Positions 1 through 10,519 are shown, numbered from the stretch's first letter. The stretch is 64,000 nt of DNA from an uncultured Alteromonadaceae bacterium (GCA_947501935.1 CANMXU010000016.1:1-64000), one strand, 5' to 3'. Notes: generated by a model from the sequence alone, not told the origin. Program-made: numbers and translations.

Positions 1-258
1 AATTTTTTCGCTTTGGCTTTAGCAATAGTTGCGGCAACTTTTGCTTTTTTATCATCAGCGGCAGTAGCTTCTTGCACTTTATCACTGCTATCTTCTACTG
101 CGCTTTGTTGTTTTGCTTGTTGAGCGGCTAATTTTTTCGCTTTGGCTTTAGCAATAGTTGCGGCAACTTTTGCTTTTTTATCATCAGCGGCAGTAGCTTC
201 TTGCACCTTATCACTACTATCTTCTACTGCGCTTTGTTGTTTTGCTTGTTGAGCGGCA
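1..258 (-). repeat. 129-bp tandem repeat in the rsxC tail
   Basis: Two copies (1-129 and 130-258) differ at only about two bases. A diverged third copy begins near 259. The period of 129 bp equals 43 codons, so the frame is kept; each unit encodes a Lys/Ala/Gln-rich stretch (beginning LAAQQAKQQSAVEDS, ending TIAKAKAKK). The array continues beyond the left edge. Repeated RsxC tails are known in E. coli, but the near identity here suggests recent copy-number change or gene conversion. Confidence 0.95.
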
Positions 259-1910
259 AGTTTTTTTGCTTTAGCTCTAGCAATGGCTGCTGATACTTGG
301 CTTTTTTCTGATGCAGGCTCTGCCACTTCTGTTTGTTCGGTAGTCGTTTTACTTGCCTTGCCTTGCAGTTTTTTCGCTTTTACACGGGCAAGTGCTGCGG
401 CAACGGCTGACATTTCTTTATTAGCGGCGTCAGTACCTGAATTCATCCGCGCTTTACGCGCTTCAGCGGCTTTTTTGTGTTTTGCTTCGCGGGCAAGCTT
501 TTCTTTTTCTAACCTTATTTTACGGGCTTCAAAACGTTTTTTTGCTTGCTCTGCTTTTAAGTCTAGTACTTGTTGTTCACGAATTTCTGCTTTGGAAATA
601 CGATAATAATGCACTAACGGAATTTGGCTTGGACAAACATAAGCACAAGCGCCACATTCGATACAGTCAAATAAATTTAACTTATTCAGCTGTTGGTGGT
701 CTTTAGCTTTTGCGCTCCATTGCAGCTCTTGTGGTAATAGCTGGCTAGGGCAAACATCGGCACATTGTCCGCAGCGTATGCATTCCACCTCTTTAGTGGT
801 TGTTGGAATTTCTTCATCGCTAGGCACTAATACACAGTTAGTGGTTTTAACCACCGGCACTTGTGTAGTAGGTAAGGTGTAGCCCATCATAGGGCCGCCC
901 ATAATTATTTGCTTATTAGTACTTGCTTGATAACCACAATGATTTAATAAATGCTCAATGGGAGTACCAAGAAGCGCCCAAATATTTTGCGGTTTTGCTA
1001 ATGCTTGGCCAGTTACCGTAACTACGCGTTTTATTAATGGCGTATCGTTAAGTACAGCATCAGCAATAGCATAACAAGTGGCGACATTTTGCATAACAAT
1101 GCCTAAAGAACTTGGTAGCACACCACTTGGCACTTCTTGACCTGTTAGTATTTGAATAAGCTGTTTTTCACCACCGGTAGGGTACATGGTTGGCAATACA
1201 CAAACCCTTACTTTATCTAAATGTTTGGTGGCATTTTGCAGCGCTTTAATGGCATCAGGCTTGTTATCTTCGATGCCGATAAAAATAAATTCAGGTGAAA
1301 GGAGTTTATCGAGTATTTCAATACCGTTAATGATACTCGGCGATTGCTCGCGCATTAATAAGTCATCGGCGGTGATATAAGGTTCACATTCAACGGCGTT
1401 AATAATTAAAAACTTTATTGGCTGGTTAGTATTTACTTTTATATGGGTAGGAAAGCCAGCGCCGCCCATACCTGAAATACCAGCATTGGCAATTTTAGTG
1501 ATTATTTCTGCTGGGCTTAGGCTATTGAAGTCGTTACAAACCTGACGTGGTTGCCATTGGTCTTCACCATCAGGGGTTAGGAATATACATAATTCTTCCA
1601 TACCAGATGGGTGAGCAATGGTAGCCGGTTTTATTGCGGAAATAGTACCACTGGTAGGTGCATGAATGGGCACCGACATTGGCTGTTGGCTATAGGTTAG
1701 CGCTTGACCTTTTAAAACTTTGTCGCCAACTTGAACTAATAATTTTCCTGCTCGGCCAATATGCTGCTGTAGCGGCAATATTAATTGGCTCGGCAAAGCT
1801 AAATTTCGAATGGGTTTATTATTGGTGAGAAACTTATTCTCAGGCGGATGAATGCCGCCATGAAATTTCCAATAATGACCTCGCTTTATGCGTTCGATAA
1901 TTTGTTCCAC
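1..1910 (-). CDS. rsxC: Electron transport complex subunit RsxC/RnfC (C-terminus beyond window)
   Basis: Peripheral subunit of the Rsx/Rnf membrane complex, which moves electrons between ferredoxin/NADH and carriers and in E. coli keeps SoxR reduced. Translation of the minus strand gives the typical start (KFHGGIHPPENK). Two 4Fe-4S motifs follow near residues 373-385 (ECIRCGQCADVCP) and 413-425 (DCIECGACAYVCP). After these comes a long Ala/Lys/Gln-rich charged tail. I chose the GTG at 1908-1910 because AAGAGG lies 6 nt upstream; a TTG at 1911-1913 is the alternative. The gene begins 10 nt after rsxB, so the two are co-transcribed. About 636 codons are visible and the stop lies left of the window. 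The tail contains 43-residue tandem repeats (see repeat entry). Confidence 0.93.
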   Translation of the reverse strand, partial: MEQIIERIKRGHYWKFHGGIHPPENKFLTNNKPIRNLALPSQLILPLQQHIGRAGKLLVQVGDKVLKGQALTYSQQPMSVPIHAPTSGTISAIKPATIAHPSGMEELCIFLTPDGEDQWQPRQVCNDFNSLSPAEIITKIANAGISGMGGAGFPTHIKVNTNQPIKFLIINAVECEPYITADDLLMREQSPSIINGIEILDKLLSPEFIFIGIEDNKPDAIKALQNATKHLDKVRVCVLPTMYPTGGEKQLIQILTGQEVPSGVLPSSLGIVMQNVATCYAIADAVLNDTPLIKRVVTVTGQALAKPQNIWALLGTPIEHLLNHCGYQASTNKQIIMGGPMMGYTLPTTQVPVVKTTNCVLVPSDEEIPTTTKEVECIRCGQCADVCPSQLLPQELQWSAKAKDHQQLNKLNLFDCIECGACAYVCPSQIPLVHYYRISKAEIREQQVLDLKAEQAKKRFEARKIRLEKEKLAREAKHKKAAEARKARMNSGTDAANKEMSAVAAALARVKAKKLQGKASKTTTEQTEVAEPASEKSQVSAAIARAKAKKLAAQQAKQQSAVEDSSDKVQEATAADDKKAKVAATIAKAKAKKLAAQQAKQQSAVEDSSDKVQEATAADDKKAKVAATIAKAKAKK

Positions 1911-1920
1911 CAAAACCTCT

Positions 1921-2475
1921 TTAATCTAGCTGTGTTACAGGTATGCTGTTGAGATCCCATTGCCAGTTATTTAGCGTTTGTGGGATAGGACGCATTTCTA
2001 TGCAATCAACAGGACAGGGTGCAACACATAAATCGCAACCGGTACATTCGTCTTCAATAATGGTATGCATTTGTTTGGTTGTACCTAATATGGCATCAAC
2101 AGGACATGCTTGAATGCATTTGGTACAGCCAATGCAGTCTTCCTCAATAATAAAGGCCACTTTCGGTGAATTGTCTGCTTCATGGTTTGCATCTAAAGGT
2201 TGAACTTCAACCCCCATTAAGTCAGCAATTTTTTTGATAACGTCATCGCCACCAGGGGCACATTTATTAATGGCTTCACCACCGGCAACAGCTTCTGCAT
2301 ATGGTTTGCAACCAGGGTAACCACATTGACCACATTGGGTTTGTGGTAATAAATCATCAAGTTGTTCAACTAATGGGTCGCCTTCAACTTTATATTTTAC
2401 TGAGGCATAGCCTAATAAAGCGCCAAATAAGGCACTTAATAAGCCTAAAACTAAAATTGCGATAAGTGTTGCCAT
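1921..2475 (-). CDS. rsxB: Electron transport complex iron-sulfur subunit RsxB/RnfB
   Basis: Ferredoxin-like subunit of the Rsx complex. A single N-terminal membrane anchor (about residues 4-26) is followed by a four-cysteine cluster ([15 protein letters not shown], about 48-62). Two classical 4Fe-4S motifs come next ([14 protein letters not shown] and [14 protein letters not shown], about 114-160). At 184 residues it is close to the E. coli protein. The ATG overlaps the rsxA stop by one base (TAATG), implying translational coupling, and rsxC begins 10 nt downstream. Confidence 0.96.
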   Translation of the reverse strand: MATLIAILVLGLLSALFGALLGYASVKYKVEGDPLVEQLDDLLPQTQCGQCGYPGCKPYAEAVAGGEAINKCAPGGDDVIKKIADLMGVEVQPLDANHEADNSPKVAFIIEEDCIGCTKCIQACPVDAILGTTKQMHTIIEDECTGCDLCVAPCPVDCIEMRPIPQTLNNWQWDLNSIPVTQLD

Positions 2476-3056
2476 TAAAACTTCACCAAACCAGAAAAGC
2501 CCATAAAGGCTAATGACATTAAACCTGCGGTGATCATCGCAATGGCCGAGCCTTTAAATGGTTCAGGTACGTCGGCATTAATCAGTTTTTCACGCATGGC
2601 TGAAAACATGATTAACACTAATGAAAAGCCAACAGCGGCGCCAAAGCCATAAATAATAGATTCGAAGAAATTGTGTTGCTCGTATAAATTCAGCAAAGCC
2701 ACACCTAATACTGCACAGTTGGTGGTGATTAATGGCAGGAAAATACCGAGCAGACGGTAAAGGTTGGCACTGGTTTTATGAACTACCATTTCTGTAAATT
2801 GCACCACAACGGCAATGACTAAAATAAAGGCCATAGTGGTTAAGTATTCTAAGCCAAGCGGACTTAAAATATAGGTGTTTACGAGGTAACTTAGTAACGA
2901 GGCAATTGTCATCACAAAAGTCGTAGCAAATGACATTCCTATGGCGCTTTCTGTTTTTGAAGAAACGCCCATAAAAGGGCATAGCCCTAAGAACTTTACT
3001 AAGACAAAATTGTTTACTAGTACTGTGCCTACTAGCAGCAGCAGATAATCGGTCAT
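2475..3056 (-). CDS. rsxA: Electron transport complex membrane subunit RsxA/RnfA
   Basis: Integral inner-membrane subunit of the Rsx complex, 193 residues with about six hydrophobic segments. The start ([20 protein letters not shown]) and the internal [13 protein letters not shown] stretch are characteristic of the RnfA/RnfE/NqrD/NqrE family. First gene of the visible operon rsxA-rsxB-rsxC. Its position directly before rsxB argues for RsxA rather than the paralogue RsxE. Confidence 0.95.
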   Translation of the reverse strand: MTDYLLLLVGTVLVNNFVLVKFLGLCPFMGVSSKTESAIGMSFATTFVMTIASLLSYLVNTYILSPLGLEYLTTMAFILVIAVVVQFTEMVVHKTSANLYRLLGIFLPLITTNCAVLGVALLNLYEQHNFFESIIYGFGAAVGFSLVLIMFSAMREKLINADVPEPFKGSAIAMITAGLMSLAFMGFSGLVKF

Positions 3057-3096
3057 TTTTTATCTAAATTAGTGAATTAATTCGCGCTATTATCCG

Positions 3097-3125
3097 TGTT
3101 TATTAAGCATATAACAACTGGTCAA
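3097..3125 (-). promoter_or_regulatory. Candidate rsxA promoter
   Basis: On the minus strand TTGACC (3120-3125) and TAAACA (3097-3102) are separated by 17 nt, about 40 bases before the rsxA ATG. The -35 is good and the -10 is imperfect. No other convincing promoter lies between rsxA and the csrD terminator. Confidence 0.45.
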
Positions 3126-3236
3126 CAGTAAGGTTATTTCACTATTTTAGTTTTTTTAGCTTCTGATCAAGTCATCAGTGGGAAAGTGTCGGGTTTTTCA
3201 GGAGGTAAAACTGAAGATAACTAAGCGGTGAAAGGC

Positions 3237-3264
3237 AAACAGCGACAATTGAATGTCGCTGTTT
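3237..3264 (-). terminator. Intrinsic terminator after csrD
   Basis: A 10-bp perfect stem (3237-3246 with 3255-3264) and 8-nt loop lie 23 nt past the csrD stop. Minus-strand transcripts run into a U-rich tract (TTTGCCTTT). On the plus strand seven T follow, so it could work in both directions. Confidence 0.7.
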
Positions 3265-3287
3265 TTTTACTGCTTGTATTAATAATT

Positions 3288-5186
3288 TTACATTTTGCTA
3301 GGTTTACCAATATAAAAGCCTTGGCAGCCGTCAATAAATAACTTTTCTAGGGTATGTTTTTCTTCTTGGCTTTCGACACTTTCTGCTAATACTGTAATGC
3401 TAAGCCGGTGAGCTAAATCAACCATTAGGCGTAAGAAGTATTGATTATTTTTATCGTCATCAATATCGCGCGTATAAGTACTGTCCATTTTGATAAAGTC
3501 AGGCTTTAATTCTCTGAAGAACTTAAACGAGGTTAAACCTACACCAAAGCGTTCAACCGTTATGCGCGCGCCTACTCGGTGAACCATATCGATAAAGCGT
3601 TTACTGGTGCGAATATTTTGTTGTAAGCCATATTCGCTAATTTCAAAAATTAATCTTGAAGCAATTGATGAATCTCTAAGCAGACGACGTTCAAGCCAAA
3701 CTAAAAACTGGTCATCGTGAATGGTTCTTGAACTGATATTTATGCCAAAACTGTGATCTTGAATATTTTTTTCACTAATTTCAGTAATGGCGGTGTCAAT
3801 AATTAAACGGTCAATGGCGACAATTTTGTCGAGCTTTTCGGCCATAGCAATAAAAGAAGCGGTAGGTAGCATTTCCTCGTCAGCATTAAGAAAGCGCGCT
3901 AAAATTTCACCATACATTCGAGTATTACGGCTATTAGGCTGTATTTGTTGCACCAATAAGGTTACTCGTTCATTCTCAATAACATTATCAATTTCTTGAC
4001 GCCAGTTTTGGTTACCATAAGAGTTGGAAGCATCGCTGGTTAAGTCATTATCTTTTTGCGAATACCATGAATTGAGCTGCTGGGTTTGGGCAACGCTAAT
4101 GCCGGTATCAGCCAGTGCTAACAATTCGCCTAAAGGTTTGTCTTTATCAAAGTACACTAAACCGGTGTAAGCAACAGAGTCGAGATCAGAGGCTTGCTGA
4201 TAATCGTTAAACATACTGGTAAGTTCTTTTGCATAATTTTCAGCTTCTTTTAACCTAACATTGGGAATGAAAGCGGCAAAGTCTGAGCTATTTAAGCGAA
4301 ATAGTTGTGCTGAGCTGTAAAGGGCGATAGCTGATTTAAGTAAATCAGCTACAGCTGAAATATATTTATCGCCAACATGATAACCATGAATTTGATTAAT
4401 AGTTTGCAATTCAGAGCAGCGAGTCATCACCAGTACACCACATTTAATATTGCTGTTTTGACTGATGTTATCTTCAAAGTATTGAATAAAACGGTTGCGG
4501 TTACTTAATTGCGTTAATGGGTCAATATAAGCATGTTTTGCCAACGACGACGCGTTTTCTTTTTCTAATTCAATTAAGTCATGAATGTCTTTTAAGCCAC
4601 TCTTTAAAGCAGGAATTTCAAAAATGTCACCATCAATTTCACTTCCTGCTTTACTGTTAGGCTTGAGAATGGCCGACATCTCATTTTTAATTTGCTGACT
4701 AAAGCTGTTAAATAAACGTTTGTTCTTTCTATCACTGGCAACAGCGGCAAATAAAATAAAGACAAAGGTTAATAATGAAAGAATCATTAGAGTTTGTACT
4801 AGAAAATTAAAAGCAACGGAAAAATCTCGTTGAAAGCTAATAACTAGCTGGTTATCTTTTAATGATACTTGTTGTGCTGGCGGATTTATTAACGTTAATC
4901 CTGCTGCCGGTTCATTATTGGCATAATTAAAAAGTAAACCATCGTTTTTACTGGTGATAGATAATTGCAGATAAGGAGATATTTTGGTGAGCTCGGCAGC
5001 AAATTTTTTGGCTTCAAATTCATTACCGCTAAAATTATCTGCTAATAGTGTTATTACCTGTTGGTGTTGGTGTTGCTGTTTTATTAGGTATTGAGATAAA
5101 AGCAGGAAAGTCGCAACAAACATAGCTGCTAGGAAAATAAGCCCTAAGAAAAAATTACGAGTTAATAACTGTGAAAAAGTATACAT
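3288..5186 (-). CDS. csrD: RNase E specificity factor CsrD (degenerate GGDEF/EAL protein, MshH type)
   Basis: CsrD binds CsrB/CsrC-type sRNAs and targets them for RNase E decay without c-di-GMP enzymatic activity. From the preferred ATG at 5186 the protein is 632 residues: N-terminal membrane helix (about 10-32), periplasmic stretch, second helix (about 125-147), GGDEF-like domain with LNSSDF in place of GGDEF, and EAL-like domain with GEILARF in place of EAL. The missing catalytic residues match CsrD, whose E. coli version has HRSDF and ELM. The reading frame is open to a GTG at 5279, but that would add an unusual third helix. A candidate CsrB-like RNA sits at 49183-49495 in this same window. 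Confidence 0.87.
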   Translation of the reverse strand: MYTFSQLLTRNFFLGLIFLAAMFVATFLLLSQYLIKQQHQHQQVITLLADNFSGNEFEAKKFAAELTKISPYLQLSITSKNDGLLFNYANNEPAAGLTLINPPAQQVSLKDNQLVISFQRDFSVAFNFLVQTLMILSLLTFVFILFAAVASDRKNKRLFNSFSQQIKNEMSAILKPNSKAGSEIDGDIFEIPALKSGLKDIHDLIELEKENASSLAKHAYIDPLTQLSNRNRFIQYFEDNISQNSNIKCGVLVMTRCSELQTINQIHGYHVGDKYISAVADLLKSAIALYSSAQLFRLNSSDFAAFIPNVRLKEAENYAKELTSMFNDYQQASDLDSVAYTGLVYFDKDKPLGELLALADTGISVAQTQQLNSWYSQKDNDLTSDASNSYGNQNWRQEIDNVIENERVTLLVQQIQPNSRNTRMYGEILARFLNADEEMLPTASFIAMAEKLDKIVAIDRLIIDTAITEISEKNIQDHSFGINISSRTIHDDQFLVWLERRLLRDSSIASRLIFEISEYGLQQNIRTSKRFIDMVHRVGARITVERFGVGLTSFKFFRELKPDFIKMDSTYTRDIDDDKNNQYFLRLMVDLAHRLSITVLAESVESQEEKHTLEKLFIDGCQGFYIGKPSKM

Positions 5187-5396
5187 AGTTCGATAAAGTA
5201 TCCTAATAATACAAGCTATAAATGTTATACAGATTATTAATATATAACATGAAAGTTTCGCTTTTACTAACAAGCACACAATTAAAGTCTAAGCTATGTT
5301 TTTATTATAGGTATAGCGTATTTAACTTCAACTAGGAATTTTGGCTTAAAAGCTGTCATTTTATTGGTTAAAATAGGTTTTGTTCGTGGAAATAGG

Positions 5397-5425
5397 TTGC
5401 GGTTTTTCTAAGGTGGTTATATAAT
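5397..5425 (+). promoter_or_regulatory. Sigma70-like promoter of the rimP-nusA-infB operon leader
   Basis: TTGCGG (5397-5402), 17-nt spacer, perfect TATAAT (5420-5425), then a GC-rich discriminator (CCGCGC). That discriminator is typical of stringently controlled translation genes. The predicted start is near 5432, giving a leader of about 265 nt before rimP. Confidence 0.75.
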
Positions 5426-5431
5426 CCGCGC

Positions 5432-5693
5432 AGCTTAATATAACAAGAAGACACTGACTAATATTGAAGGCTTATTTAGCCGATATATTAACTTCTTGTT
5501 ATTTGATTTTTCAGGTGATTAGTTTACTGAAAAATTACTCAGAGGGGTCAGTGTTTAAAGCCCCGAGTGATGGGGCTTTTTTGTAGCTGTTATTTAATGG
5601 TTTATCTAATAAATCCTTTAAAAACAATGGGTACAAAATTTATTCATTGGGCTTGATGCCCTTTTTTTATTTCTGAATGTTTTTAATTGGAGA
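5432..5693 (+). promoter_or_regulatory. Structured RNA leader of rimP-nusA-infB (attenuator-like)
   Basis: Elements seen: an 11-bp stem (5440-5450 with 5492-5502) containing an inner GGCT/AGCC hairpin; an 8-bp hairpin (5507-5514 with 5527-5534); and an intrinsic terminator at 5557-5582. The 8 bases right after the first stem strand (5451-5458, ACACTGAC) are exactly complementary to 5547-5554. That pairing would form a pseudoknot ending two bases before the terminator. A weaker GGGC/GCCC hairpin with seven T lies at 5649-5668. A rimP-leader attenuator family has been described in enterobacteria; homology to it is untested. The 5432-5582 part could instead be a free sRNA. Confidence 0.6.
5557..5582 (+). 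terminator. Intrinsic terminator inside the rimP leader
   Basis: AAAGCCCC (5557-5564) pairs with GGGGCTTT (5572-5579) around a 7-nt loop, followed by six T. It lies between a strong promoter and the operon it precedes, so read-through must be allowed. Confidence 0.8.
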
Positions 5694-5699
5694 ATGTGG

Positions 5700-6164
5700 T
5701 TGGCTAAATTTGAGCAAAAATTGGCAGATATGTTAAGACCTGCTGTTGAAGAGGTAGGTAAAGAGTTATTGGGTGTTGAATATATCAGCGCCGGTAATCA
5801 GTCAGTTTTACGTTTATTTATAGATCATGAAAATGGTATTGAAGTTGATGACTGTGCTGAAGTTAGTCGTCAAGTTGGTGCTATTTTAGATGTAGAAGAT
5901 CCCATCAGCAGTGAATACAATTTAGAAGTATCTTCACCAGGCGTTGACCGTCCACTGTTTGATTTAGCGCATTTTCAAGCAGTAGTAGGTGAAACCATTA
6001 ATGTGAAAGTATCTATTCCATTAAATGGCCGTAGAAAATTCAAAGGTATATTAGAAGCCATTGAAAATGACACCCTAATAGTAGTTGTTGATAATCAAGA
6101 GTTTGAATTGGTATTCAGCAATATTGACAAGGCAAATCTTGTTCATAATTTTGACAAAAAATGA
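5700..6164 (+). CDS. rimP: Ribosome maturation factor RimP
   Basis: Needed for late 30S subunit assembly in the cytoplasm. The sequence follows E. coli RimP closely (EQKLADMLRPAVEEVG, DHENGIEVDDCAEVSRQ, YNLEVSSPGVDRPLF). I prefer the TTG at 5700, giving MAKFEQKL, because GGAG (5689-5692) is 7 nt upstream. The ATG at 5694 has the same GGAG only one base away. First gene of the rimP-nusA-infB operon; nusA starts 19 nt after the stop. Confidence 0.93.
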   Translation: MAKFEQKLADMLRPAVEEVGKELLGVEYISAGNQSVLRLFIDHENGIEVDDCAEVSRQVGAILDVEDPISSEYNLEVSSPGVDRPLFDLAHFQAVVGETINVKVSIPLNGRRKFKGILEAIENDTLIVVVDNQEFELVFSNIDKANLVHNFDKK

Positions 6165-6183
6165 TTAATAAAGGCTAAGTAGC

Positions 6184-7680
6184 ATGAGTAAGGAAATATT
6201 ACTGGTTGTTGATGCTGTTTCAAATGAAAAAGCATTACCGCGCGAGAGTATTTTTGAAGCAATGGAAACCGCTTTAGAAACCGCGACAAAGAAAAAATAT
6301 GAAGGCGACATCAGCGTTCGTGTAAGCATTGATCGCCGCAGCGGTGAATTTGATACTTTCCGCCGCTGGTTAGTAGTTGATGAAGCTGAACAAGCTATTG
6401 AAAATCAATATGCTGAAATTACCATTGAAGCTGCACAATACGAGCAACCTGAACTAAAAGCTGGCGATTATGTTGAAGAGCAAATTGAATCAGTAACTTT
6501 TGATCGTGTTACTACCCAAACAGCTAAACAAGTAATTGTTCAGAAAATTCGTGAAGCTGAACGTGCTTTAGTTGTTGACGCTTATCAAGACCAAATCGGT
6601 GAAATTATTACCGGTGTTGTTAAAAAAGCGACTCGTGAAAATGTTATTTTAGACCTAGGTAACAACGCTGAAGCGATTGTTTACCGTGACGATATGTTGC
6701 CGCGTGAAGTATTTCGTCCAGGTGATCGTATTCGTGGTTTATTATATGAAATTAAGCCTGAAGCACGTGGCGCACAATTATTTGTTAGCCGTACTAAGCC
6801 TGAAATGCTAATTGAGCTTTTCCGTGTAGAAGTACCTGAAATTGGCGAAGAAATGCTAGAAATTAAGGGCGCTGCTCGTGATCCTGGTTCTCGCGCTAAA
6901 ATTTCAGTAAAAAGCAATGACAAACGTATTGACCCAGTTGGCGCTTGTGTTGGTATGCGTGGTTCACGTGTACAAGCTGTTTCAAGTGAACTTGGTGGCG
7001 AACGTGTTGATATCGTTTTATACGATGACAACCCAGCTCAATATGTTATTAACGCGATGGCGCCAGCTGAAGTTGCCTCTATCATTGTTGATGAAGATAA
7101 AAACACCATGGACATTGCTGTTGAAGAAGACAACCTAGCAATGGCCATTGGTCGTAGTGGTCAAAACATTCGTTTAGCTAGCCAATTAACTGGCTGGGAA
7201 TTAAACGTAATGACCGTTGCTGATATGAACGAAAAACATCAAGCCGAAAACGATAAAGTATTAGCGCTTTTCACTGAAAAATTAGACCTTGATGAAGACT
7301 TTGCTACGTTACTTTGTGAAGAAGGTTTTACTTCTTTAGAAGAAATTGCTTACGTACCAGCTGCCGAAATGCTTGAAATTGACGGTATGGACGAAGACAT
7401 AGTTGAAGAATTACGCAATCGTGCTAAAGAAGCACTAACAACTCAAGCCTTAGCAAGTGAAGAAACACTTGAAGGTGCTGAACCTGCTGCAGATTTATTA
7501 GCTTTAGATGGTTTAGAACGTCATTTAGCTTATGTATTAGCTAGCCGTGGTGTTGTTACTCTTGAAGACCTTGCCGAGCAAGGTGTTGATGAAATTGCAG
7601 ATATTGAAGAATTAGATGAAACCAAAGCGGGCGAGCTAATTATGGCTGCACGTAATATTTGTTGGTTTAACGAAGAATAA
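6184..7680 (+). CDS. nusA: Transcription termination/antitermination factor NusA
   Basis: Binds RNA polymerase and nascent RNA and controls pausing, intrinsic termination and rRNA antitermination. Order: N-terminal RNAP-binding domain (about 1-130), S1 domain (about 135-200), two KH domains (about 205-345; [10 protein letters not shown] and [10 protein letters not shown] are GxxG motifs), then two acidic AR-type helix-hairpin repeats (about 360-425 and 435-498). Full length at 498 residues. As NusA acts on hairpin terminators, the terminator-bearing leader upstream could be an autoregulatory site; that is inference. Confidence 0.97.
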   Translation: MSKEILLVVDAVSNEKALPRESIFEAMETALETATKKKYEGDISVRVSIDRRSGEFDTFRRWLVVDEAEQAIENQYAEITIEAAQYEQPELKAGDYVEEQIESVTFDRVTTQTAKQVIVQKIREAERALVVDAYQDQIGEIITGVVKKATRENVILDLGNNAEAIVYRDDMLPREVFRPGDRIRGLLYEIKPEARGAQLFVSRTKPEMLIELFRVEVPEIGEEMLEIKGAARDPGSRAKISVKSNDKRIDPVGACVGMRGSRVQAVSSELGGERVDIVLYDDNPAQYVINAMAPAEVASIIVDEDKNTMDIAVEEDNLAMAIGRSGQNIRLASQLTGWELNVMTVADMNEKHQAENDKVLALFTEKLDLDEDFATLLCEEGFTSLEEIAYVPAAEMLEIDGMDEDIVEELRNRAKEALTTQALASEETLEGAEPAADLLALDGLERHLAYVLASRGVVTLEDLAEQGVDEIADIEELDETKAGELIMAARNICWFNEE

Positions 7681-7703
7681 TTATCGCCGGGAGAAAATAT
7701 TAG

Positions 7704-10388
7704 ATGGCAGACGTAACAGTAGAACAACTTGCCAAAGAAATCGGTACACCGGTAGAACGTCTTGTTAGCCAATTGGCTGATACAGGCGTTCAAAAATCGG
7801 CAACAGATTCTGTGTCGCAAGAAGAAAAAGAAACCTTGTTGGATCATTTGAAAAAACAACATGGTGATGACTCGGCTGCAAATCCGAGCAAAATGACGCT
7901 TAGCCGTAAGAAAAAATCAACCTTGGTTTTAGGTCACGGTAGTAAAGCTAAATCAGTGCAAGTTGAAGTGCGCAAAAAGCGTACTTATGTAAAACGCAGT
8001 GATGTAGAAGAACAACAGAAAGCTGAAGAAGAAGCAAGATTAGCAGCAGAAGCAGCCATTAAAGCTGAAGAAGATGCCAAGCTTGCAGCAGAAGCTAAAG
8101 CAAAGGAAGATGAAAATCTTCGCGCTTTAGCTATTGCAAAAGCAGAAGCAGAAGCTGAACGTAAAGCAGCTGCAAAAGCCGAAGCTGAAGCAAAAGCGAA
8201 ACAAGCTGCTATTGAAAAAGCTAAGAACATTGAAAGTGGCGCTACGCCAGCTCCTGTGAAAGTTGAAGAAAGTGAAGAAGCTAAGAAACTTCGTCAGCAA
8301 CAAGAAGCAGAATTAGCGGCAAAAATTGAAGCGGAAGCGAAAGCGGCTGCTGAAGCGGCTCGTAAACTTGCTGAAGAAAACGAAGCTCGTTGGAAAGAAC
8401 AAGAAGCTGAGCGTAAAGCGAAAGAAAAAGAAGTGGTACATTTAACCTCTTCTAAATACGCGCAAGAAGCTGAAGATAAAAGCGACAGTGCAGACGAAGG
8501 CGGACGCCGTCGTCGCAAAAAGAAACCAGCACAAGATAGAAATGCACGCGGTGGCCGTGGTAAAGGCAAAGGTAAATTAACTTTATCAGCTCCACAAAGC
8601 TTAAAGCATGGTTTCCAAAAGCCAGTTGAAGCTAAAATTAACGAAGTACGCATTGGTGAAACAATTTCGGTTGCTGAATTGGCAAATAAAATGTCTGTTA
8701 AAGGCGCTGAAGTAGTTAAAGTAATGTTTAAAATGGGTGCGATGGCAACCATTAACCAAGTGATTGACCAAGAAACTGCAGCATTAGTTGCTGAAGAAAT
8801 GGGTCGTGAGGTGGTACTAGTTAAAGAAAATGCTCTTGAAGAAGCTGTACTTTCTGACCGTGCACACACAGGTGAAGAAATCACTCGTGCGCCAGTTGTT
8901 ACTATTATGGGTCACGTTGACCACGGTAAAACATCTTTACTTGACCACATTCGTGAAGCGAAAGTGGCAGACGGCGAAGCCGGTGGCATTACTCAGCACA
9001 TTGGTGCGTATCACGTAGAAACTGGTCATGGCATGATCACTTTCTTAGATACTCCAGGTCATGCTGCGTTTACAGCGATGCGTTCACGTGGTGCTAAAGC
9101 CACAGATATCGTAATTATTGTTGTGGCAGCTGATGATGGTGTTATGCCGCAAACGGTTGAAGCTATTCAGCATGCTAAAGCATCTGAGTCGCCAATTATT
9201 ATTGCTGTTAACAAAATGGATAAAGAAGGCGCTGATCCTGAACGTGTTAAGAGTGAATTATCGCAACACGACGTTCTTTCTGAAGAATGGGGTGGTGATG
9301 TTCAGTTCTGTCATGTTTCAGCTAAAACAGGCTTAGGCATTGATGAATTACTTGACGCTATATTACTACAGTCTGAAGTTTTAGAACTTACTGCTGTTGT
9401 TGATAAAATGGCTAATGGTGTTGTGGTTGAGTCTAAATTGGATAAAGGTCGTGGCCCAGTTGCTACTGTTCTTGTTCAAGAAGGAACACTTAACCAAGGT
9501 GATATCGTATTATGTGGTCTTGAATATGGCCGCGTTCGTGCAATGCGCGATGAAAACGGTAAGCCAATTCAATCAGCAGGTCCTTCAATTCCGGTAGAAA
9601 TTCTTGGTTTAAGTGGCGTGCCACAATCAGGTGACGAAGCAACTGTTGTTAAAGATGAGAAAAAAGCACGTGAAGTGGCTTTATATCGTCAAGGTAAATT
9701 CCGCGATGTGAAACTTGCTCGTCAACAAAAATCTAAACTTGAGAACATGTTTGCAAGCATGGCTGAAGGTGAAGTTTCTGAAGTGAATGTTGTATTGAAG
9801 TCTGACGTACAAGGTTCATTGGAAGCGATTTCTGATTCACTAGTTAAGCTTTCAACTGATGAAGTTAAAGTTAAAATTATTGGCTCAGGTGTTGGTGGAA
9901 TTACTGAAACTGACGCAACTCTTGCTGCAGCAACTAACGCTATCATGGTTGGTTTTAATGTTCGTGCCGATGCGGCTGCGCGTAAAGTAATTGAGTCAGA
10001 GAAAATTGATTTACGTTACTACAGCGTTATCTACGCCTTAATTGACGAAGTTAAACAAGCAATGAGCGGTATGCTTGCACCAGAATTTAAACAAGAGATT
10101 ATTGGTCTTGCACAAGTTCGTGACGTATTCAAATCACCTAAAATTGGTGCAATCGCTGGTTGTATGGTTACCGAAGGTATCATCAAACGTAGCGCGCCAA
10201 TTCGTGTACTTCGTGAAAACGTAGTAATTTACGAAGGTGAGCTAGAGTCATTACGTCGCTTTAAAGACGACGTACAAGAAGTTCGTAACGGTACTGAATG
10301 TGGTATCGGTGTTAAGAACTACAATGACGTACGCGTTGGTGATCAGATCGAAGTGTTTGAAACTGTAGAAGTTAAACGCTCACTGTAA
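7704..10388 (+). CDS. infB: Translation initiation factor IF-2
   Basis: GTPase that delivers initiator fMet-tRNA to the 30S subunit. 894 residues: small N-terminal fold (1-50), a long Ala/Lys/Glu-rich linker (about 100-290), and an Arg/Lys-rich patch (GGRRRRKKK). A second IF2-N domain (about 310-380) is followed by the G domain with GHVDHGKTS (about 402-410), DTPGH and NKMD motifs. Domains II-IV end in the fMet-tRNA-binding region. Co-directional with nusA, 23 nt apart. Internal initiation, as known for E. coli infB, cannot be judged here. Confidence 0.97.
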   Translation: MADVTVEQLAKEIGTPVERLVSQLADTGVQKSATDSVSQEEKETLLDHLKKQHGDDSAANPSKMTLSRKKKSTLVLGHGSKAKSVQVEVRKKRTYVKRSDVEEQQKAEEEARLAAEAAIKAEEDAKLAAEAKAKEDENLRALAIAKAEAEAERKAAAKAEAEAKAKQAAIEKAKNIESGATPAPVKVEESEEAKKLRQQQEAELAAKIEAEAKAAAEAARKLAEENEARWKEQEAERKAKEKEVVHLTSSKYAQEAEDKSDSADEGGRRRRKKKPAQDRNARGGRGKGKGKLTLSAPQSLKHGFQKPVEAKINEVRIGETISVAELANKMSVKGAEVVKVMFKMGAMATINQVIDQETAALVAEEMGREVVLVKENALEEAVLSDRAHTGEEITRAPVVTIMGHVDHGKTSLLDHIREAKVADGEAGGITQHIGAYHVETGHGMITFLDTPGHAAFTAMRSRGAKATDIVIIVVAADDGVMPQTVEAIQHAKASESPIIIAVNKMDKEGADPERVKSELSQHDVLSEEWGGDVQFCHVSAKTGLGIDELLDAILLQSEVLELTAVVDKMANGVVVESKLDKGRGPVATVLVQEGTLNQGDIVLCGLEYGRVRAMRDENGKPIQSAGPSIPVEILGLSGVPQSGDEATVVKDEKKAREVALYRQGKFRDVKLARQQKSKLENMFASMAEGEVSEVNVVLKSDVQGSLEAISDSLVKLSTDEVKVKIIGSGVGGITETDATLAAATNAIMVGFNVRADAAARKVIESEKIDLRYYSVIYALIDEVKQAMSGMLAPEFKQEIIGLAQVRDVFKSPKIGAIAGCMVTEGIIKRSAPIRVLRENVVIYEGELESLRRFKDDVQEVRNGTECGIGVKNYNDVRVGDQIEVFETVEVKRSL

Positions 10389-10519
10389 TTTTATATTTTG
10401 CTACTTTCGTTAATAGCGGCATCTGGTGTACTCATTGACTAACGTCAACTCCGTGCACCATCTTTGCTCTAAACGAAATTATCTTTAATATAAAACAACA
10501 GTCATATGAAGTTGTATAC

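Noticed and set aside
3150..3264. Possible sRNA upstream of rsxA on the plus strand
   Set aside because: The hairpin with seven T is explained as the csrD terminator, and no plus-strand promoter was visible.
5400..5580. tRNA gene upstream of rimP, as metY in E. coli
   Set aside because: No acceptor-stem/T-loop pattern or CCA end could be found; the structure seen is a leader with a terminator.
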